Source: Lamprobacter modestohalophilus
Lineage (GTDB): Bacteria > Pseudomonadota > Gammaproteobacteria > Chromatiales > Chromatiaceae
Assembly (NCBI RefSeq): GCF_016583905.1
Contig: NZ_NRRY01000003.1
Coordinates: 62,001 to 126,000, forward strand
DNA length: 64,000 nt
Reading direction: 5' to 3'
Positions 47,578 to 57,370 of the stretch are shown here, in pieces. A program made the translations under genes and the position numbers. The stretch's first letter is position 1. The number at the start of each line of letters is the position of its first letter. The notes under the pieces are model-generated. The model saw only the letters and a program-made list of their open reading frames with translations, ran no database searches and was not told the DNA's origin.

Positions 47578-49065
47578 GTGATCGAGCCCCGTGACCAGGA
47601 ATTGCAAGCGCAGTTAGTGCATGTACTGCTTGGCATCAGCGGCGGGATTGCGGCTTACAAAAGCGCCGAGTTGGTGCGGCGTCTAATCGAGCGCGGCGCT
47701 GAGGTGCGGGTGGTCATGACGCGCGCAGCGCAGGCCTTCATCACACCGCTGACCCTGCAAGCGCTCAGTGGCCACCCGGTGCGCACGGATCTGCTGAGCC
47801 CGGAGGCCGAGGCGGGGATGGATCATATCGCTTTGGCGCGTTGGGCCGATCAGGTGCTGATCGCGCCAGCGACCGCCGATCTGATCGCGCGTCTGGCCTG
47901 CGGGCTGGGTGATGATCTGCTGACCACGCTGGTGTTGGCGACTGAGGCGCCGGTGGCGATTGCGCCGGCGATGAACCAGCAGATGTGGGCGCATCCGGCA
48001 ACCCAGGAGAATGTGGAGCGCTTGGCCGCGCGCGGGGTGCGGATGATCGGCCCCGCGGTTGGCGAGCAGGCCTGTGGCGAGCAAGGTGCTGGGCGGATGG
48101 AGGAGCCAGTCGCGATCGCAGAGGCGGTTTTAGGCGCTCATGGTTTAGACGCTCATGGTTTAGGCGCTGATCAGGCGACTCATAATGCAGCCCAGGGTGG
48201 TGCCGAGGCTGAGGCCCGCGCTGGAGCCCAAGCTGCACGCGCTGGAGCCCAAGTGACACGCGCTGGAGCCCAAGCGGCAACGCCGACAGCCAAACGGGCG
48301 CAGCAGCGGCAGGATGCCGTTTCGAGCCGCGCTGGTGCTGGTGCTGGTGCTGGTTCAGCTGACGCTGAGCGGATGCTGCAGGCGACCACCTTCTCCAACG
48401 GCCATCCCCTCGCCGGGCGACGGGTGCTGATGACGGTGGGCTCAACGCGCGAGGCGATCGATCCGGTGCGCTTCATCGGCAATCGCAGCTCAGGCAAGAT
48501 GGGCTATGCACTTGCCGAAGCGCTGCGCGCCTGTGGTGCGCAGGTCATGCTGATTGCTGGGCCGACCAGCGTTCCGGCGCCGGTCGAGATGATGCGAGTG
48601 GATGTTGAATCGGCGCTGCAGATGCGGGTTGCGGTGATGGTGCAGGTGTACACCTGTGATCTTTTTATCGCTACCGCTGCCGTCGCGGATTATCGTCCTG
48701 AAGCGCCGGTCGATGGCAAGATCAAGAAGACCGAGGCAACAATGACGCTGACCTTGGTGCGTAACCCCGATATCCTGGCCGAGGTGGCGGCCTTGCCGAA
48801 GCCGCCGTTCACGGTCGGTTTTGCCGCCGAGACCGATGATCTCGAGCACTATGCGCGGGACAAGCTCGAAGCCAAGCAGCTGTCGATGATCGCTGCCAAT
48901 CGCGTCGGTGACGGACCGGGTGGATTCGAGTCTGATAAGAACGCGCTCATCTGCCTGTGGCCAGGCGGTGGCCGGCGTGAGCTACCAATGATGTCCAAGC
49001 CGGCGCTGGCCACGGCGCTTGCGGATTTGATCGCCGAACGCTATGCCGCACAGTCTGCAGGTTAA
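47578..49065 (+). CDS. coaBC: Bifunctional CoaBC with expanded repeat linker
   Basis: Phosphopantothenoylcysteine decarboxylase (CoaC) and phosphopantothenate-cysteine ligase (CoaB), two steps of coenzyme A synthesis. CoaC covers about residues 14-185 ([37 protein letters not shown], the substrate clamp CGEQGAGRM). CoaB begins about residue 277 ([55 protein letters not shown]). Between them lie ~85 low-complexity Ala/Gly/Gln residues encoded by three tandem-repeat tracts; the linker is usually much shorter. Start is GTG 47578 (AGAGG 9 nt upstream) or TTG 47569. The 3' end overlaps dut. Confidence 0.94.
   Translation: MIEPRDQELQAQLVHVLLGISGGIAAYKSAELVRRLIERGAEVRVVMTRAAQAFITPLTLQALSGHPVRTDLLSPEAEAGMDHIALARWADQVLIAPATADLIARLACGLGDDLLTTLVLATEAPVAIAPAMNQQMWAHPATQENVERLAARGVRMIGPAVGEQACGEQGAGRMEEPVAIAEAVLGAHGLDAHGLGADQATHNAAQGGAEAEARAGAQAARAGAQVTRAGAQAATPTAKRAQQRQDAVSSRAGAGAGAGSADAERMLQATTFSNGHPLAGRRVLMTVGSTREAIDPVRFIGNRSSGKMGYALAEALRACGAQVMLIAGPTSVPAPVEMMRVDVESALQMRVAVMVQVYTCDLFIATAAVADYRPEAPVDGKIKKTEATMTLTLVRNPDILAEVAALPKPPFTVGFAAETDDLEHYARDKLEAKQLSMIAANRVGDGPGGFESDKNALICLWPGGGRRELPMMSKPALATALADLIAERYAAQSAG
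48129..48354 (+). repeat. Tandem repeats in the coaBC linker
   Basis: Three arrays lie in frame. A GCGCTCATGGTTTAG-type 15-bp unit spans about 48129-48171. Three 21-bp units beginning CGCGCTGGAGCCCAAG start at 48217, 48238 and 48259. GCTGGT hexamers lie at 48331-48354. All periods are multiples of three, so the reading frame survives changes in copy number. Confidence 0.92.
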
Positions 49066-49501
49066 GGTCTTGGATGAACGGCTGGGTGGCGAATTCCCGC
49101 TGCCGGCCTATGCGACCACCGGCTCCGCCGGGCTGGATCTACGGGCGATGCTGGCCGCGCCGCTCGAGCTGGCCGCTGGCGCCGTTGAGCTGATCCCAAC
49201 CGGGCTAGCGATCCACATCGCTGATCCCGGTCTTGCGGCGATGATCCTGCCGCGCTCTGGGCTCGGCCATCAGCATGGCATCGTGCTCGGTAACCTGGTC
49301 GGGCTGATCGACTCAGACTACCAAGGCCAACTGATGGTCTCGTGCTGGAACCGAAGCGCCGAACCCTTCCGCATCGAGATCGGCGAGCGCATCGCGCAGC
49401 TGGTCTTGGTGCCGGTGGTGCATGCCGAGCTCGAGCTGGTGAGCGCGTTTGATCAGAGCGCGCGCGGCGAGGGCGGTTTTGGCCATAGTGGTCGGCATTG
49501 A
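49043..49501 (+). CDS. dut: dUTP diphosphatase
   Basis: Hydrolyses dUTP to dUMP, keeping uracil out of DNA and feeding dTMP synthesis. The 152-residue trimeric-type enzyme shows all five motifs: [41 protein letters not shown] and the C-terminal [13 protein letters not shown] 49043 lies inside the end of coaBC (23-nt overlap), the conserved coaBC-dut arrangement. Confidence 0.97.
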   Translation: MPHSLQVKVLDERLGGEFPLPAYATTGSAGLDLRAMLAAPLELAAGAVELIPTGLAIHIADPGLAAMILPRSGLGHQHGIVLGNLVGLIDSDYQGQLMVSCWNRSAEPFRIEIGERIAQLVLVPVVHAELELVSAFDQSARGEGGFGHSGRH

Positions 49502-49619
49502 GGCGATTGCCTTTAAACCTGATACCGATCGGTGACCTTTCCTCCAGCCAGACTGCGTGGCCGCATGAACCCTCAAATCCCGCTGCCTGCGGCACAAGCC
49601 TTATTGGCCATTGCCTTAA

Positions 49620-50549
<930 letters not shown>

Positions 50550-50587
50550 ATCAGGCGCGAGCGGTGCGCCTGAAGCGACTCCTGCTA

Positions 50588-50663
50588 AGAGACTGTCCAT
50601 CAACTTCTTACCGATTTGAGGGCCAGTGTTGGGCGATTATCGGGAAGTAGGAAATGAACAGCC
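50588..50663 (-). repeat. Dispersed repeat, copy B (76 nt)
   Basis: The reverse complement of this segment matches 6381-6456 at 61 of 76 positions with no gaps. It starts 39 nt after the argB stop. The surrounding 327-bp argB-pyrE gap contains only repeats: this copy, a direct repeat TAAGTGCGTCGCT (50666-50678 and 50685-50697), a hairpin (50690-50727) and a heptamer array. Confidence 0.75.
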
Positions 50664-50689
50664 ACTAAGTGCGTCGCTTGCTAATAAGT

Positions 50690-50727
50690 GCGTCGCTCCG
50701 CGGTGGCTGAAAGCCGCGGAGCGACGC
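50690..50727. repeat. 14-bp perfect hairpin, REP-like
   Basis: Arms GCGTCGCTCCGCGG (50690-50703) and CCGCGGAGCGACGC (50714-50727) close a 10-nt loop. No T-run follows. The left arm overlaps the second copy of the direct repeat TAAGTGCGTCGCT. It may stabilise argB or pyrE transcript ends, or be a REP-type palindrome. Confidence 0.7.
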
Positions 50728-50830
50728 GTTCCCGCCTCGCCGAAGTCACAGTCAAAGATTAGCCGCTGGCGGATGATGGAACTGCGACCCAGTCGAGGTT
50801 TTGGCACCAAGCGACCTGTTTTTTGCGCCA

Positions 50831-50879
50831 TCCTTCATCCTTCATCCTTCATCCTTCATCCTTCATCCTTCATCCCTCA
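50831..50879. repeat. Heptamer tandem array at the pyrE stop codon
   Basis: Six perfect TCCTTCA units (50831-50872) are followed by one TCCCTCA (50873-50879), whose last three bases are the complement of the pyrE stop codon. On the pyrE strand this reads as repeated TGAAGGA, each offering a stop in one frame. Confidence 0.93.
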
Positions 50880-51533
50880 AGCGTCTCTCATCACAGTTCC
50901 ATACTCAGCCCGATAGTCAGCCAAGGCGGCGAGCGTCGCTTTTGAAATCCCGCTCTCATCGACGTACTGGATCAGGCTATCCAGGTTGACGATACTCTGC
51001 ACCGGGATGCCGTAGCGCTCGCGCGCCTCTTGGATGGCCGAGGTCGGACCTTCGCCGCGCTCTTGCCGATCCAGTGCGATAATCACGCCGGCGAGCCGGG
51101 CGCCGGCCTGCTCGATCAGGGCTGCGGATTCGCGGACCGAGGTGCCGGCGGTGATCACGTCGTCGATCAAGAGCACATTGCCCTGAAGCGCGCTGCCGAC
51201 GATGATGCCGCCCTCGCCATGGTCCTTGGCCTCCTTGCGGTTGAAGGCGAAGGGCGTTTCCCGACCATGCTCATGGGCCAGCGCAATGGCTGTGGCCGCG
51301 GCGAGCGGGATGCCCTTGTAAGCTGGGCCGAAGAGCACGTCGGTCTGCAGGCCGGTGGCGATGATGGCCTGGGCGTAGAAATGGCCGAGCTTGCCCAGGC
51401 TCGCGCCTGTATTGAAGCCGCCCGCATTGAAGAAATACGGGCTGACGCGACCGGACTTGAGGGTGAAGCTGCCGAAGCGTAAGACGCCGGCCTCGATTGC
51501 GAAGCGGAGGAAGTCTCGTTGATAGGAATGCAT
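50877..51533 (-). CDS. pyrE: Orotate phosphoribosyltransferase
   Basis: Makes orotidine 5'-phosphate from orotate and PRPP in pyrimidine synthesis. The 218-residue protein has [69 protein letters not shown] and the PRPP loop [18 protein letters not shown]. The C-terminus ([12 protein letters not shown]) runs into a heptamer repeat at the stop codon. It is divergent from the TauE/SafE-like gene. Confidence 0.97.
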   Translation of the reverse strand: MHSYQRDFLRFAIEAGVLRFGSFTLKSGRVSPYFFNAGGFNTGASLGKLGHFYAQAIIATGLQTDVLFGPAYKGIPLAAATAIALAHEHGRETPFAFNRKEAKDHGEGGIIVGSALQGNVLLIDDVITAGTSVRESAALIEQAGARLAGVIIALDRQERGEGPTSAIQEARERYGIPVQSIVNLDSLIQYVDESGISKATLAALADYRAEYGTVMRDA

Positions 51534-51616
51534 GACGCCGTCTGGTCTCTCTCATCATCGTTACCGGGCCGGCATGATAGCCCGAGTCCGGCGCCGCGTC
51601 CGCGGGGGCGCTGCGC

Positions 51617-52300
51617 ATGATGACCGGCTCATTACTGACAGCCTGGGTGGTGGGGTTGCTCGGCGGGGTGCACTGCGTCGGCATGTGCGGCGGTATCGTC
51701 GCGACCCTCACCGCCGGACTGCCGCGTGAGCAGCGACAGCAACTGGCGCGGCAGCTGCCGTTTCAGCTCGCTTACAACAGCGGACGCATCCTCAGTTATA
51801 CGCTGGCGGGCGCACTGATGGGCGCGCTGGGTGCGGTCGCGCTCGAGTTTCTGCCGCTGCATCTGGCGCAGCGGGCGCTGTATCTCATTGCGGCGGTCTT
51901 CATGCTCGCGCTTGGGCTCTATCTGGGCGGCTGGTGGCAGGGGCTGACCCGCATCGAGCGGCTCGGGGCGCGGCTCTGGCGTCACATCGAGCCGCTCGGG
52001 CGCCGCTTCCTGCCGGTGCGCCATTGGTCGCAGGCGCTGGCGGTCGGTCTAGTCTGGGGCTGGCTGCCCTGCGGACTGGTCTACAGTGTGCTCATCTGGT
52101 CCGCAGGCTCGGGAGGACCGTTGCAGGGGGCTTTGCTGATGCTGGTGTTCGGTCTCGGCACCTTGCCCAACCTGCTCGGGCTTGGTCTTTTAGCCGGCGC
52201 AGCCGCGCGCATCAGTGAGCAACGCTGGCTTCGTCAACTTGCGGGCGTGATGGTGATCGGGTTTGGTCTCTATGCGCTTTGGCAGGGGCTGGTGCTTTAA
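51617..52300 (+). CDS. TauE/SafE-type (UreH-like) membrane protein
   Basis: A 227-residue inner-membrane protein with about six hydrophobic segments. The N-terminal motif LLGGVHCVGMCGGIVATLT and the internal QLAYNSGRILSYTLAGALMG and GLVWGWLPCGLVYSVLIWS belong to the UreH-like branch of the sulfite exporter TauE/SafE family. The cysteine motifs HCVGMCGG and LPCG also occur in the metal-handling/cytochrome-maturation branch, so metal or thiol transport is as likely as sulfite export. No neighbour decides the substrate. The 119 nt after it contain no gene. Confidence 0.85.
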   Translation: MMTGSLLTAWVVGLLGGVHCVGMCGGIVATLTAGLPREQRQQLARQLPFQLAYNSGRILSYTLAGALMGALGAVALEFLPLHLAQRALYLIAAVFMLALGLYLGGWWQGLTRIERLGARLWRHIEPLGRRFLPVRHWSQALAVGLVWGWLPCGLVYSVLIWSAGSGGPLQGALLMLVFGLGTLPNLLGLGLLAGAAARISEQRWLRQLAGVMVIGFGLYALWQGLVL

Positions 52301-52419
52301 GGCGGAGCGCGCCTTGGTCCACGGGCCACTCAGAAAAGTCGATGTCGGCATCGCCGAGCGCGTCTACAGGCTGCTAGCTGGCTGATGACCCGACGCGTTC
52401 TTCGGTATCGCTTTTCACT

Positions 52420-52755
52420 TCATGACTTAAGGCCCTTGCGCGCATCGCTGATGCCCAATGTCAGCTGACCTGGGTTTTTGACGCGCAATTGCTTGGTGCG
52501 GCTCTGCAGCCCACTGACCAGATCGACCGCGCTGTAAGAGACACCGAAGCTCTCAGCAATGAACCGCACCAACTCGGCGTTGGCGCGGCCATCGATCGGT
52601 GGCGCCTTGAGCTTCACCTTGAGCGCATCGCCGAACGGCTCGGCGAAGGCGTTGCGGCCAGCGCGTGGCTGCACGCGCAGCCGCAGTAAAAGGTCGTTGC
52701 CCTCCCAGCGATACCAGTCGGTGGAGTTGGTCTCAGTAGCGTCGTTCATGGTCAT
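52420..52755 (-). CDS. yggU: YggU/DUF167 family protein
   Basis: A 111-residue protein of unknown function with the DUF167 core: LRVQPRAGRNAFAEPFGDAL, KVKLKAPPIDGRANAELVRF and VDLVSGLQSRTKQLRVKNP. It lies in the conserved yggS-proC-yggT-yggU order on the minus strand, here with a coiled-coil gene between yggT and yggU. Start at 52755 or the next ATG (52749). Confidence 0.93.
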   Translation of the reverse strand: MTMNDATETNSTDWYRWEGNDLLLRLRVQPRAGRNAFAEPFGDALKVKLKAPPIDGRANAELVRFIAESFGVSYSAVDLVSGLQSRTKQLRVKNPGQLTLGISDARKGLKS

Positions 52756-52773
52756 TGTCCTTGCCCTTGCCGC

Positions 52774-53019
52774 TCAAGCGCTTTCGCTGTCTCGGAGCGC
52801 CAATCGACGCTCAACGCGCTCAAGACGTCGACGAAACTCGTCCATCTCGCCTTTACTGCTGTAGAACGCCGTGCTCAGGCCAGCAAGCTGCTGGCCCATG
52901 GCTGAGACTTGGACTTCAATCGCCGAGAGACGCTGCTTGACCTCGCTCATGTCAGCGCGGATCTCAGAGCGCATGGTTTGCAAGATATCCAAGACAAGAT
53001 TGTCGGGCTCGTTGCTCAT
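52774..53019 (-). CDS. Small coiled-coil protein of unknown function
   Basis: An 81-residue, charged, fully helical-looking protein: DILQTMRSEIRADMSEVKQR, LSAIEVQVSAMGQQLAGLST, EFRRRLERVERRLALRD. Heptad hydrophobics suggest a coiled coil with no membrane segment. It sits between yggT and yggU with gaps of 19 and 18 bp, so it is probably co-transcribed. Similar small proteins often occur in toxin or phage-linked loci, but no such link is visible here. Confidence 0.7.
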   Translation of the reverse strand: MSNEPDNLVLDILQTMRSEIRADMSEVKQRLSAIEVQVSAMGQQLAGLSTAFYSSKGEMDEFRRRLERVERRLALRDSESA

Positions 53020-53038
53020 GGTATGACTTTCCTGTTCA

Positions 53039-53614
53039 TTAGAAAGGACTCCCGGTCAACAACCGCAATGGTGGCAGCAACAGCATCTCGAGCAGTACCA
53101 AGCTGATCATCACCACCATTGGCGACAGATCGATGCCGCTCATCGGCGGGATGAGCCGTTGCGCGGGGCGCATGATCGGGTCGGTGATATCGCTGAGCAG
53201 CATGACGGCAGGATTGTACGGATCAGGATTCACCCAGCTCAGGATCACCCGGATCAGCACCGCGAACAGGAAGATGCTGATGATCAGCGACACCAGCCCC
53301 GGTAGCGCCCAGAGGAGGGCGCCGAGTGGATTGCGACCGAGTCCCATCAGCATCGACAGCAACGCCAGCTCGCAGGCCTTCAGCACCCAGGCCAGCACGA
53401 CCGCCGAGAGGTCGAAGCCAGCATAGCCGGGGATCACCTTGCGCAGCGGCCGCAGTACCGGCGAGGTGAGCTTGACCACGAACTGCGAGATCGGGTTATA
53501 GAAGTCGGCCCGCGCCCACTGCAGCAGGAAGCGAACCACGACCAGCGTGATATAGAGCCCGAACAGGGTCTTGATCAGGAAGATCAGTGGATTGGTAAAG
53601 TAGGCCTCGGTCAT
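53039..53614 (-). CDS. yggT: YggT family membrane protein
   Basis: A 191-residue inner-membrane protein with two YggT repeats: RADFYNPISQFVVKLTSPVL ... and NPDPYNPAVMLLSDITDPIM, each with hydrophobic segments before and after (FLIKTLFGLYITLVVVRFLL; LISIFLFAVLIRVILSWV). Members are linked to ion or osmotic stress and to cell-envelope processes in other bacteria; the molecular role is not known. It overlaps proC by 4 nt. Confidence 0.93.
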   Translation of the reverse strand: MTEAYFTNPLIFLIKTLFGLYITLVVVRFLLQWARADFYNPISQFVVKLTSPVLRPLRKVIPGYAGFDLSAVVLAWVLKACELALLSMLMGLGRNPLGALLWALPGLVSLIISIFLFAVLIRVILSWVNPDPYNPAVMLLSDITDPIMRPAQRLIPPMSGIDLSPMVVMISLVLLEMLLLPPLRLLTGSPF

Positions 53615-54447
53615 TGTTCCTCCGCGATCAGTTCGGAAAGCTCCTGCGCGCGATGCCGAGCGGCGGCCACTGCGCGCAACGTTAGGGCCGGCAGACCACC
53701 CTCTTCGAACACCGCGATGGCGCGCTCGGTGGTGCCGCCGGGCGAGGTGACGCGCTGGCGCAATTGTTGCGGCGACTCGTCGCTCTCGACCGCCATGCGT
53801 GCGGCGCCCAAGGCGGTTTGGATGCTGAGCAGTCGGGCACCCTCGGGGTCGAGTCCCTCTGCGATCGCAGCCTTCTCGAGCGACTCCATGAACAGGAAGA
53901 AGTAGGCAGGGCCGCTACCGGAGAGGGCGGTGACCGTGTCGAGCTCGGCCTCGGTCTTGACCCAGTGCGTCAAGCCGCCGGCGCGCATGACCTCTTCGGC
54001 CAGGTTGACCTGCTTCGCCCAGGTACCGGCGCTGGCATGCAGCCCAATGGCGCCGGATTGCACCAGCACCGGAGTGTTGGGCATTGCGCGCACCAGCGGC
54101 GCGGGCTGTCCGAGCCAGCCGTGGATCGAGGCCTCGGTGACGCCAGCCATCACCGAGATGACCAGCGGCAGAGGCTCGCTGAGCAGGGCGCCGACCTCGC
54201 GGCAGGCGACCGCGGCCACCTGCGGTTTGACACAGAGGACGATGACCTCGGCGGCGTCGATCGCCTCGACAGTCTGGGCGCAGGCGGTGATGCCAAACTG
54301 CTCGGCGAGCGCGTCGCGCTTCGCGGTATCCGGGTCGCTGACGGTCAGCCGCGTGGCCTCATAGCCGTCTGCGATCAGCCCAGCGATGAGGCTGCGGGCC
54401 ATGTTGCCGCCGCCGATGAAGGCAATGCGTGTCGTGGTTGAGGGCAT
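53611..54447 (-). CDS. proC: Pyrroline-5-carboxylate reductase
   Basis: Last step of proline synthesis with NAD(P)H. From ATG 54447 the protein has 278 residues: IAFIGGGNMARSLIAGLI (Rossmann), VKPQVAAVACREVGALL, SVMAGVTEASIHGWLGQP, RAMPNTPVLVQSGAIGLHA, ALSGSGPAYFFLFMESLEKA and the signature VTSPGGTTERAIAVFEEGGL. The TTG six bases further upstream is a less likely start. It is coupled to yggT and follows yggS. Confidence 0.96.
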   Translation of the reverse strand: MPSTTTRIAFIGGGNMARSLIAGLIADGYEATRLTVSDPDTAKRDALAEQFGITACAQTVEAIDAAEVIVLCVKPQVAAVACREVGALLSEPLPLVISVMAGVTEASIHGWLGQPAPLVRAMPNTPVLVQSGAIGLHASAGTWAKQVNLAEEVMRAGGLTHWVKTEAELDTVTALSGSGPAYFFLFMESLEKAAIAEGLDPEGARLLSIQTALGAARMAVESDESPQQLRQRVTSPGGTTERAIAVFEEGGLPALTLRAVAAARHRAQELSELIAEEQ

Positions 54448-54468
54448 AGGCAAGAAGATTCCTGACGT

Positions 54469-55176
54469 CTAATATTTCGATCTCGGGCCGAACACGGCCG
54501 TGCCAATACGCACCATTGTAGCGCCCTCGGCGACTGCGGCCTCAAGATCGTCGGACATCCCCATCGATAGGGTCGCAAGCGGCTGCTCCGGCGTTGCAAG
54601 CTGATCGCGCAGGGCGCGCAGCTCGGCAAATGGCTGGCGCTGGGACTCGAAGTCGTCGCTTGGGGCCGGCAGGGTCATCAAGCCCTCGATGCGCAGCCCG
54701 TCGATCGCGCTGCACTGCTCGAGCAGTAAGGGCAGCGCCTCCGGCTCGACACCGGCCTTGCTCGCCTCGCCGCTCAGATTGACTTGCAGACAACAGCGCA
54801 GAGGCGCAAGCCCGAGCGCGACCCGCTGCGCGCCGAGGCGTTGGGCATGGTGCGCATCACCCAGCCCATGCACCCAGCTGAAGTGCTCGGCGATGAGCTT
54901 GGTCTTATTGCTCTGAATGCGGCCGATGAAGTGCCAATCCAGCGCCAGATCAGCGAGCAGCGCCTGTTTATCGCAGGCCTCTTGCACATAGCTCTCGCCA
55001 AAGGCCAGCTGGCCGTGCTGATGGACAGCGCGGATCAGCTCCGCCGGCTGCACCTTGCTCACCGCGAGCAGCGCGACGCTGCCCGGCTCGCGACCGAAGC
55101 GAGCCTCGGCAGCGGCGATGCGCGCACGCACTGCGTCGAGTCGAGCAGACACCTCGGTATCGTCGGAGGCGTTCAT
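54469..55176 (-). CDS. yggS: YggS family PLP-binding protein (PLP homeostasis)
   Basis: A 235-residue COG0325/PLPBP protein: a single-domain TIM-barrel-like PLP carrier involved in vitamin B6 balance. LLAVSKVQPAELIRAVHQHG contains the PLP lysine; also FGESYVQEA, WHFIGRIQSNKTKLIAEHFS, CLQVNLSGEASKAGVEPEAL and LSMGMSDDLEAAVAEGATMV. ATG 55176 is chosen because GAGGAG lies 7 nt upstream; a frame start at 55191 lies within that site. In many Gammaproteobacteria pilT precedes yggS; no pilT is present here. Confidence 0.95.
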   Translation of the reverse strand: MNASDDTEVSARLDAVRARIAAAEARFGREPGSVALLAVSKVQPAELIRAVHQHGQLAFGESYVQEACDKQALLADLALDWHFIGRIQSNKTKLIAEHFSWVHGLGDAHHAQRLGAQRVALGLAPLRCCLQVNLSGEASKAGVEPEALPLLLEQCSAIDGLRIEGLMTLPAPSDDFESQRQPFAELRALRDQLATPEQPLATLSMGMSDDLEAAVAEGATMVRIGTAVFGPRSKY

Positions 55177-55292
55177 TGTTTGGCTCCTCATTCAAGGGCG
55201 CGATTCAATCGTCCAGCGCACAGAGCGCGTCGCCATCCAGGGCGATGAAGCGACGGTTTCAGGATAAACCCGTTCCTGAACTCAAGGGGTTC

Positions 55293-55397
55293 ACGTCAAT
55301 CTCGCGCGATTCATCTGCTGGGTGGCGCGGTGCCATGCGCGTTAACGTGAATCTCATGCGATACATTTTCCGGGGTGGCGCCGCGCCATGAGCGTTA
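55293..55397. repeat. Imperfect ~52-bp tandem duplication next to rdgB
   Basis: Segment 55293-55344 (starting ACGTCAATCTCGCGCGATTC) and 55345-55397 (starting ACGTGAATCTCATGCGATAC) are recognisably the same sequence in tandem, each ending GCGTTA. The second copy includes the rdgB stop codon complement. The segments share GGGTGGCGC(N)G(N)GCCATG(N)GCGTTA. It lies in the yggS-rdgB gap; no gene is seen in 55177-55394. Confidence 0.8.
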
Positions 55398-56060
55398 GGC
55401 CCGGGCTGCAGGCTGGGTGTTGAGGTTATAAGGCGTCGGCTGCTCCAGCAGGCTTGCGACCAGCGCGCGCAACGCCTGGCCGCGATGGCTGAGCGCATTC
55501 TTGGTCTCTGGCTCTAGCTCGGCGGAGCTCATGCCGTGCGTTGGCACGCCAAAGATCGGGTCGTAGCCGAAGCCGCGCTGGCCGCGGGGTGCGTCGAGGA
55601 TCAGCCCTTCCCAGGTGCCTTGGCAGATCAACGGGGTCGGGTCATCGGCATGGCGCAGATAGACCATCACACATTGGAAGCGAGCGCTGCGGTGAGCGCC
55701 GGGCTGCTCGGCGAGCGCTTGCAGCAGCTTCTCACAGTTGGCTTCATCGCTACTCTCGGCCCCAGCATAGCGCGCCGAGTAGATGCCGGGCGCGCCCTGC
55801 AGGGCGTCGACCTCGATCCCGGAATCGTCAGCGATCGCCGCTCGGCCACTGCAGCGTGCCGCATGACGGGCCTTGAGGATCGCGTTCTCGACGAAGGTCA
55901 GGCCAGTCTCCTCGGCCGACCCGATGCCGAGCTGGCCTTGGGGGATCAGATGCAGCCCGGCGGGGGCGAGGAGCGACTCGATCTCGCGCAGCTTGCCGGC
56001 ATTGTCGCTGGCGAGGACGATGGCGTTGGCGTTGGCGTTGATGTCAATCTTAGGCTTCAT
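55395..56060 (-). CDS. rdgB: XTP/dITP diphosphatase (RdgB/HAM1)
   Basis: Removes deaminated purine nucleotides (dITP, XTP) from the nucleotide pool. The 221-residue protein has [18 protein letters not shown] (SxNxxK motif), [46 protein letters not shown] region, and [20 protein letters not shown]. The N-terminus contains a DINANANAI repeat coded by GTTGGC copies. It lies between yggS and rph on the minus strand. Confidence 0.95.
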   Translation of the reverse strand: MKPKIDINANANAIVLASDNAGKLREIESLLAPAGLHLIPQGQLGIGSAEETGLTFVENAILKARHAARCSGRAAIADDSGIEVDALQGAPGIYSARYAGAESSDEANCEKLLQALAEQPGAHRSARFQCVMVYLRHADDPTPLICQGTWEGLILDAPRGQRGFGYDPIFGVPTHGMSSAELEPETKNALSHRGQALRALVASLLEQPTPYNLNTQPAARA

Positions 56061-56260
56061 GCGTCATGTTCGTGCTTGTTCACTGAAAAAGAGCGTTTGA
56101 ACCGGAGATTTTGCAGAATTTCGCAGAGGATTCATCGGGTCTCTGCCAGGCACCGCTTCCGCCCTCGATGCCGTTTCTGCTGCCAGCGGTCTTCTGAGCT
56201 GCCAAACAAGACGCCCAATGAATGGGTTTCATCTGCGGTTTCACTCCGCTGGAGCAACGC

Positions 56261-56977
56261 TCAGTCGGTGAGGACCGCGCGCTGCGCAGCAATGATCTGT
56301 TCGATGCCGATCGTCGCCAGGTCGAGCATGGCGATCATCTCGCTGCGCGAGAAAGGCGCCGCCTCGGCCGTGCCCTGGATCTCGATCAGCCCGCCATCAT
56401 CGGTCATCACCACATTCATATCGGTATCTGCGCTGCTGTCCTCGGCATAGTCGAGGTCCAGCACCGGCGTGCCGGCATAAACACCCACCGAGACCGCCGC
56501 AATCTGTCGCTTCAGCGGCGACTGCTGCAGCTTGCCGTGCGCGACCAGCCCTTGGATGGCGATCTGCAGTGCGATCCAGGCGCCACTGATCGCCGCCGTG
56601 CGGGTGCCGCCATCGGCCTGGATCACGTCGCAATCCAGCGTGATGCTGCGCTCGCCGAGCTGCTTTAGATCAGCCGCCGCCCGCAGCGAGCGACCGATCA
56701 GGCGCTGGATCTCGAGGGTACGCCCGCTCTGCTTGCCGCGTGCCGCCTCGCGCTGCATGCGCTCACCAGTCGAGCGCGGCAGCATGCCATATTCGGCCGT
56801 GATCCAGCCCTGACCTTTGCCCCGCAGGAACGGCGGCACCCGCTCTTCGACGCTGGCGGTGCAGAGCACCCGGGTCTCGCCGAACTCGGCCAGGACCGAG
56901 CCCTCGGCCTGGGACGTAAAACCGGGAATGAAGCGCAAGGGGCGCAGCTGATCAGGTTGGCGGGCAGACGGGCGCAT
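56261..56977 (-). CDS. rph: Ribonuclease PH
   Basis: A phosphorolytic 3'-5' exonuclease trimming tRNA precursors. The 238-residue protein has [60 protein letters not shown], the phosphate-site arginines in [18 protein letters not shown], and [20 protein letters not shown] longer frame to 57199 is rejected; ATG 56977 has GGAG 7 nt upstream. It is divergent from yicC with a 393-bp gap. Confidence 0.96.
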   Translation of the reverse strand: MRPSARQPDQLRPLRFIPGFTSQAEGSVLAEFGETRVLCTASVEERVPPFLRGKGQGWITAEYGMLPRSTGERMQREAARGKQSGRTLEIQRLIGRSLRAAADLKQLGERSITLDCDVIQADGGTRTAAISGAWIALQIAIQGLVAHGKLQQSPLKRQIAAVSVGVYAGTPVLDLDYAEDSSADTDMNVVMTDDGGLIEIQGTAEAAPFSRSEMIAMLDLATIGIEQIIAAQRAVLTD

Positions 56978-57370
56978 GTGGGGCTCCATGGATGAAGGGG
57001 GCGAAGATAATGGAGGGAGGCGAAGATAATAAGCAAGGCGGTCTGGCCTGCGAGTTGTGACTGTGGCGCTCGTCAGGAGAGAGGTCTCGCCGTGGCCTGA
57101 TTGTCGCACGTGAGCAGCGGCGATGAGCGGCTGCGTGACCCCGATGCAGCCGAACGGATTGTCGGCATGGCTCGGCTTTGGGGTCAAATCAAACCGCATA
57201 CTGATGAGGCTTCAGACACTTCAATTGCCGCGCCTCTTCGCGGCTTTTGGTGTCCAGCAGTGATTCAATGCCAGTAACCCTGGGCGCAACGGCTGATTTG
57301 TTTCAGCCGCTCAGCAACGCTGATCGCGTTATGATCGCGCCAACGTCCGCAACCCGATCGAAACAAACCT
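56978..57370. other. Divergent rph-yicC intergenic region
   Basis: A 393-bp region with a 12-bp direct repeat GGCGAAGATAAT (57000-57011, 57019-57030) in the rph leader, and a hairpin CGGCTGA/TCAGCCG (57290-57296/57303-57309) about 60 bp before yicC. A TTATGAT box near 57329 may be the yicC -10. No gene or RNA was recognised. Confidence 0.5.

Noticed and set aside
50831-50879. CRISPR or iteron array
   Set aside because: The units are 7 bp, contiguous, and lack spacers; a slippage array explains them.
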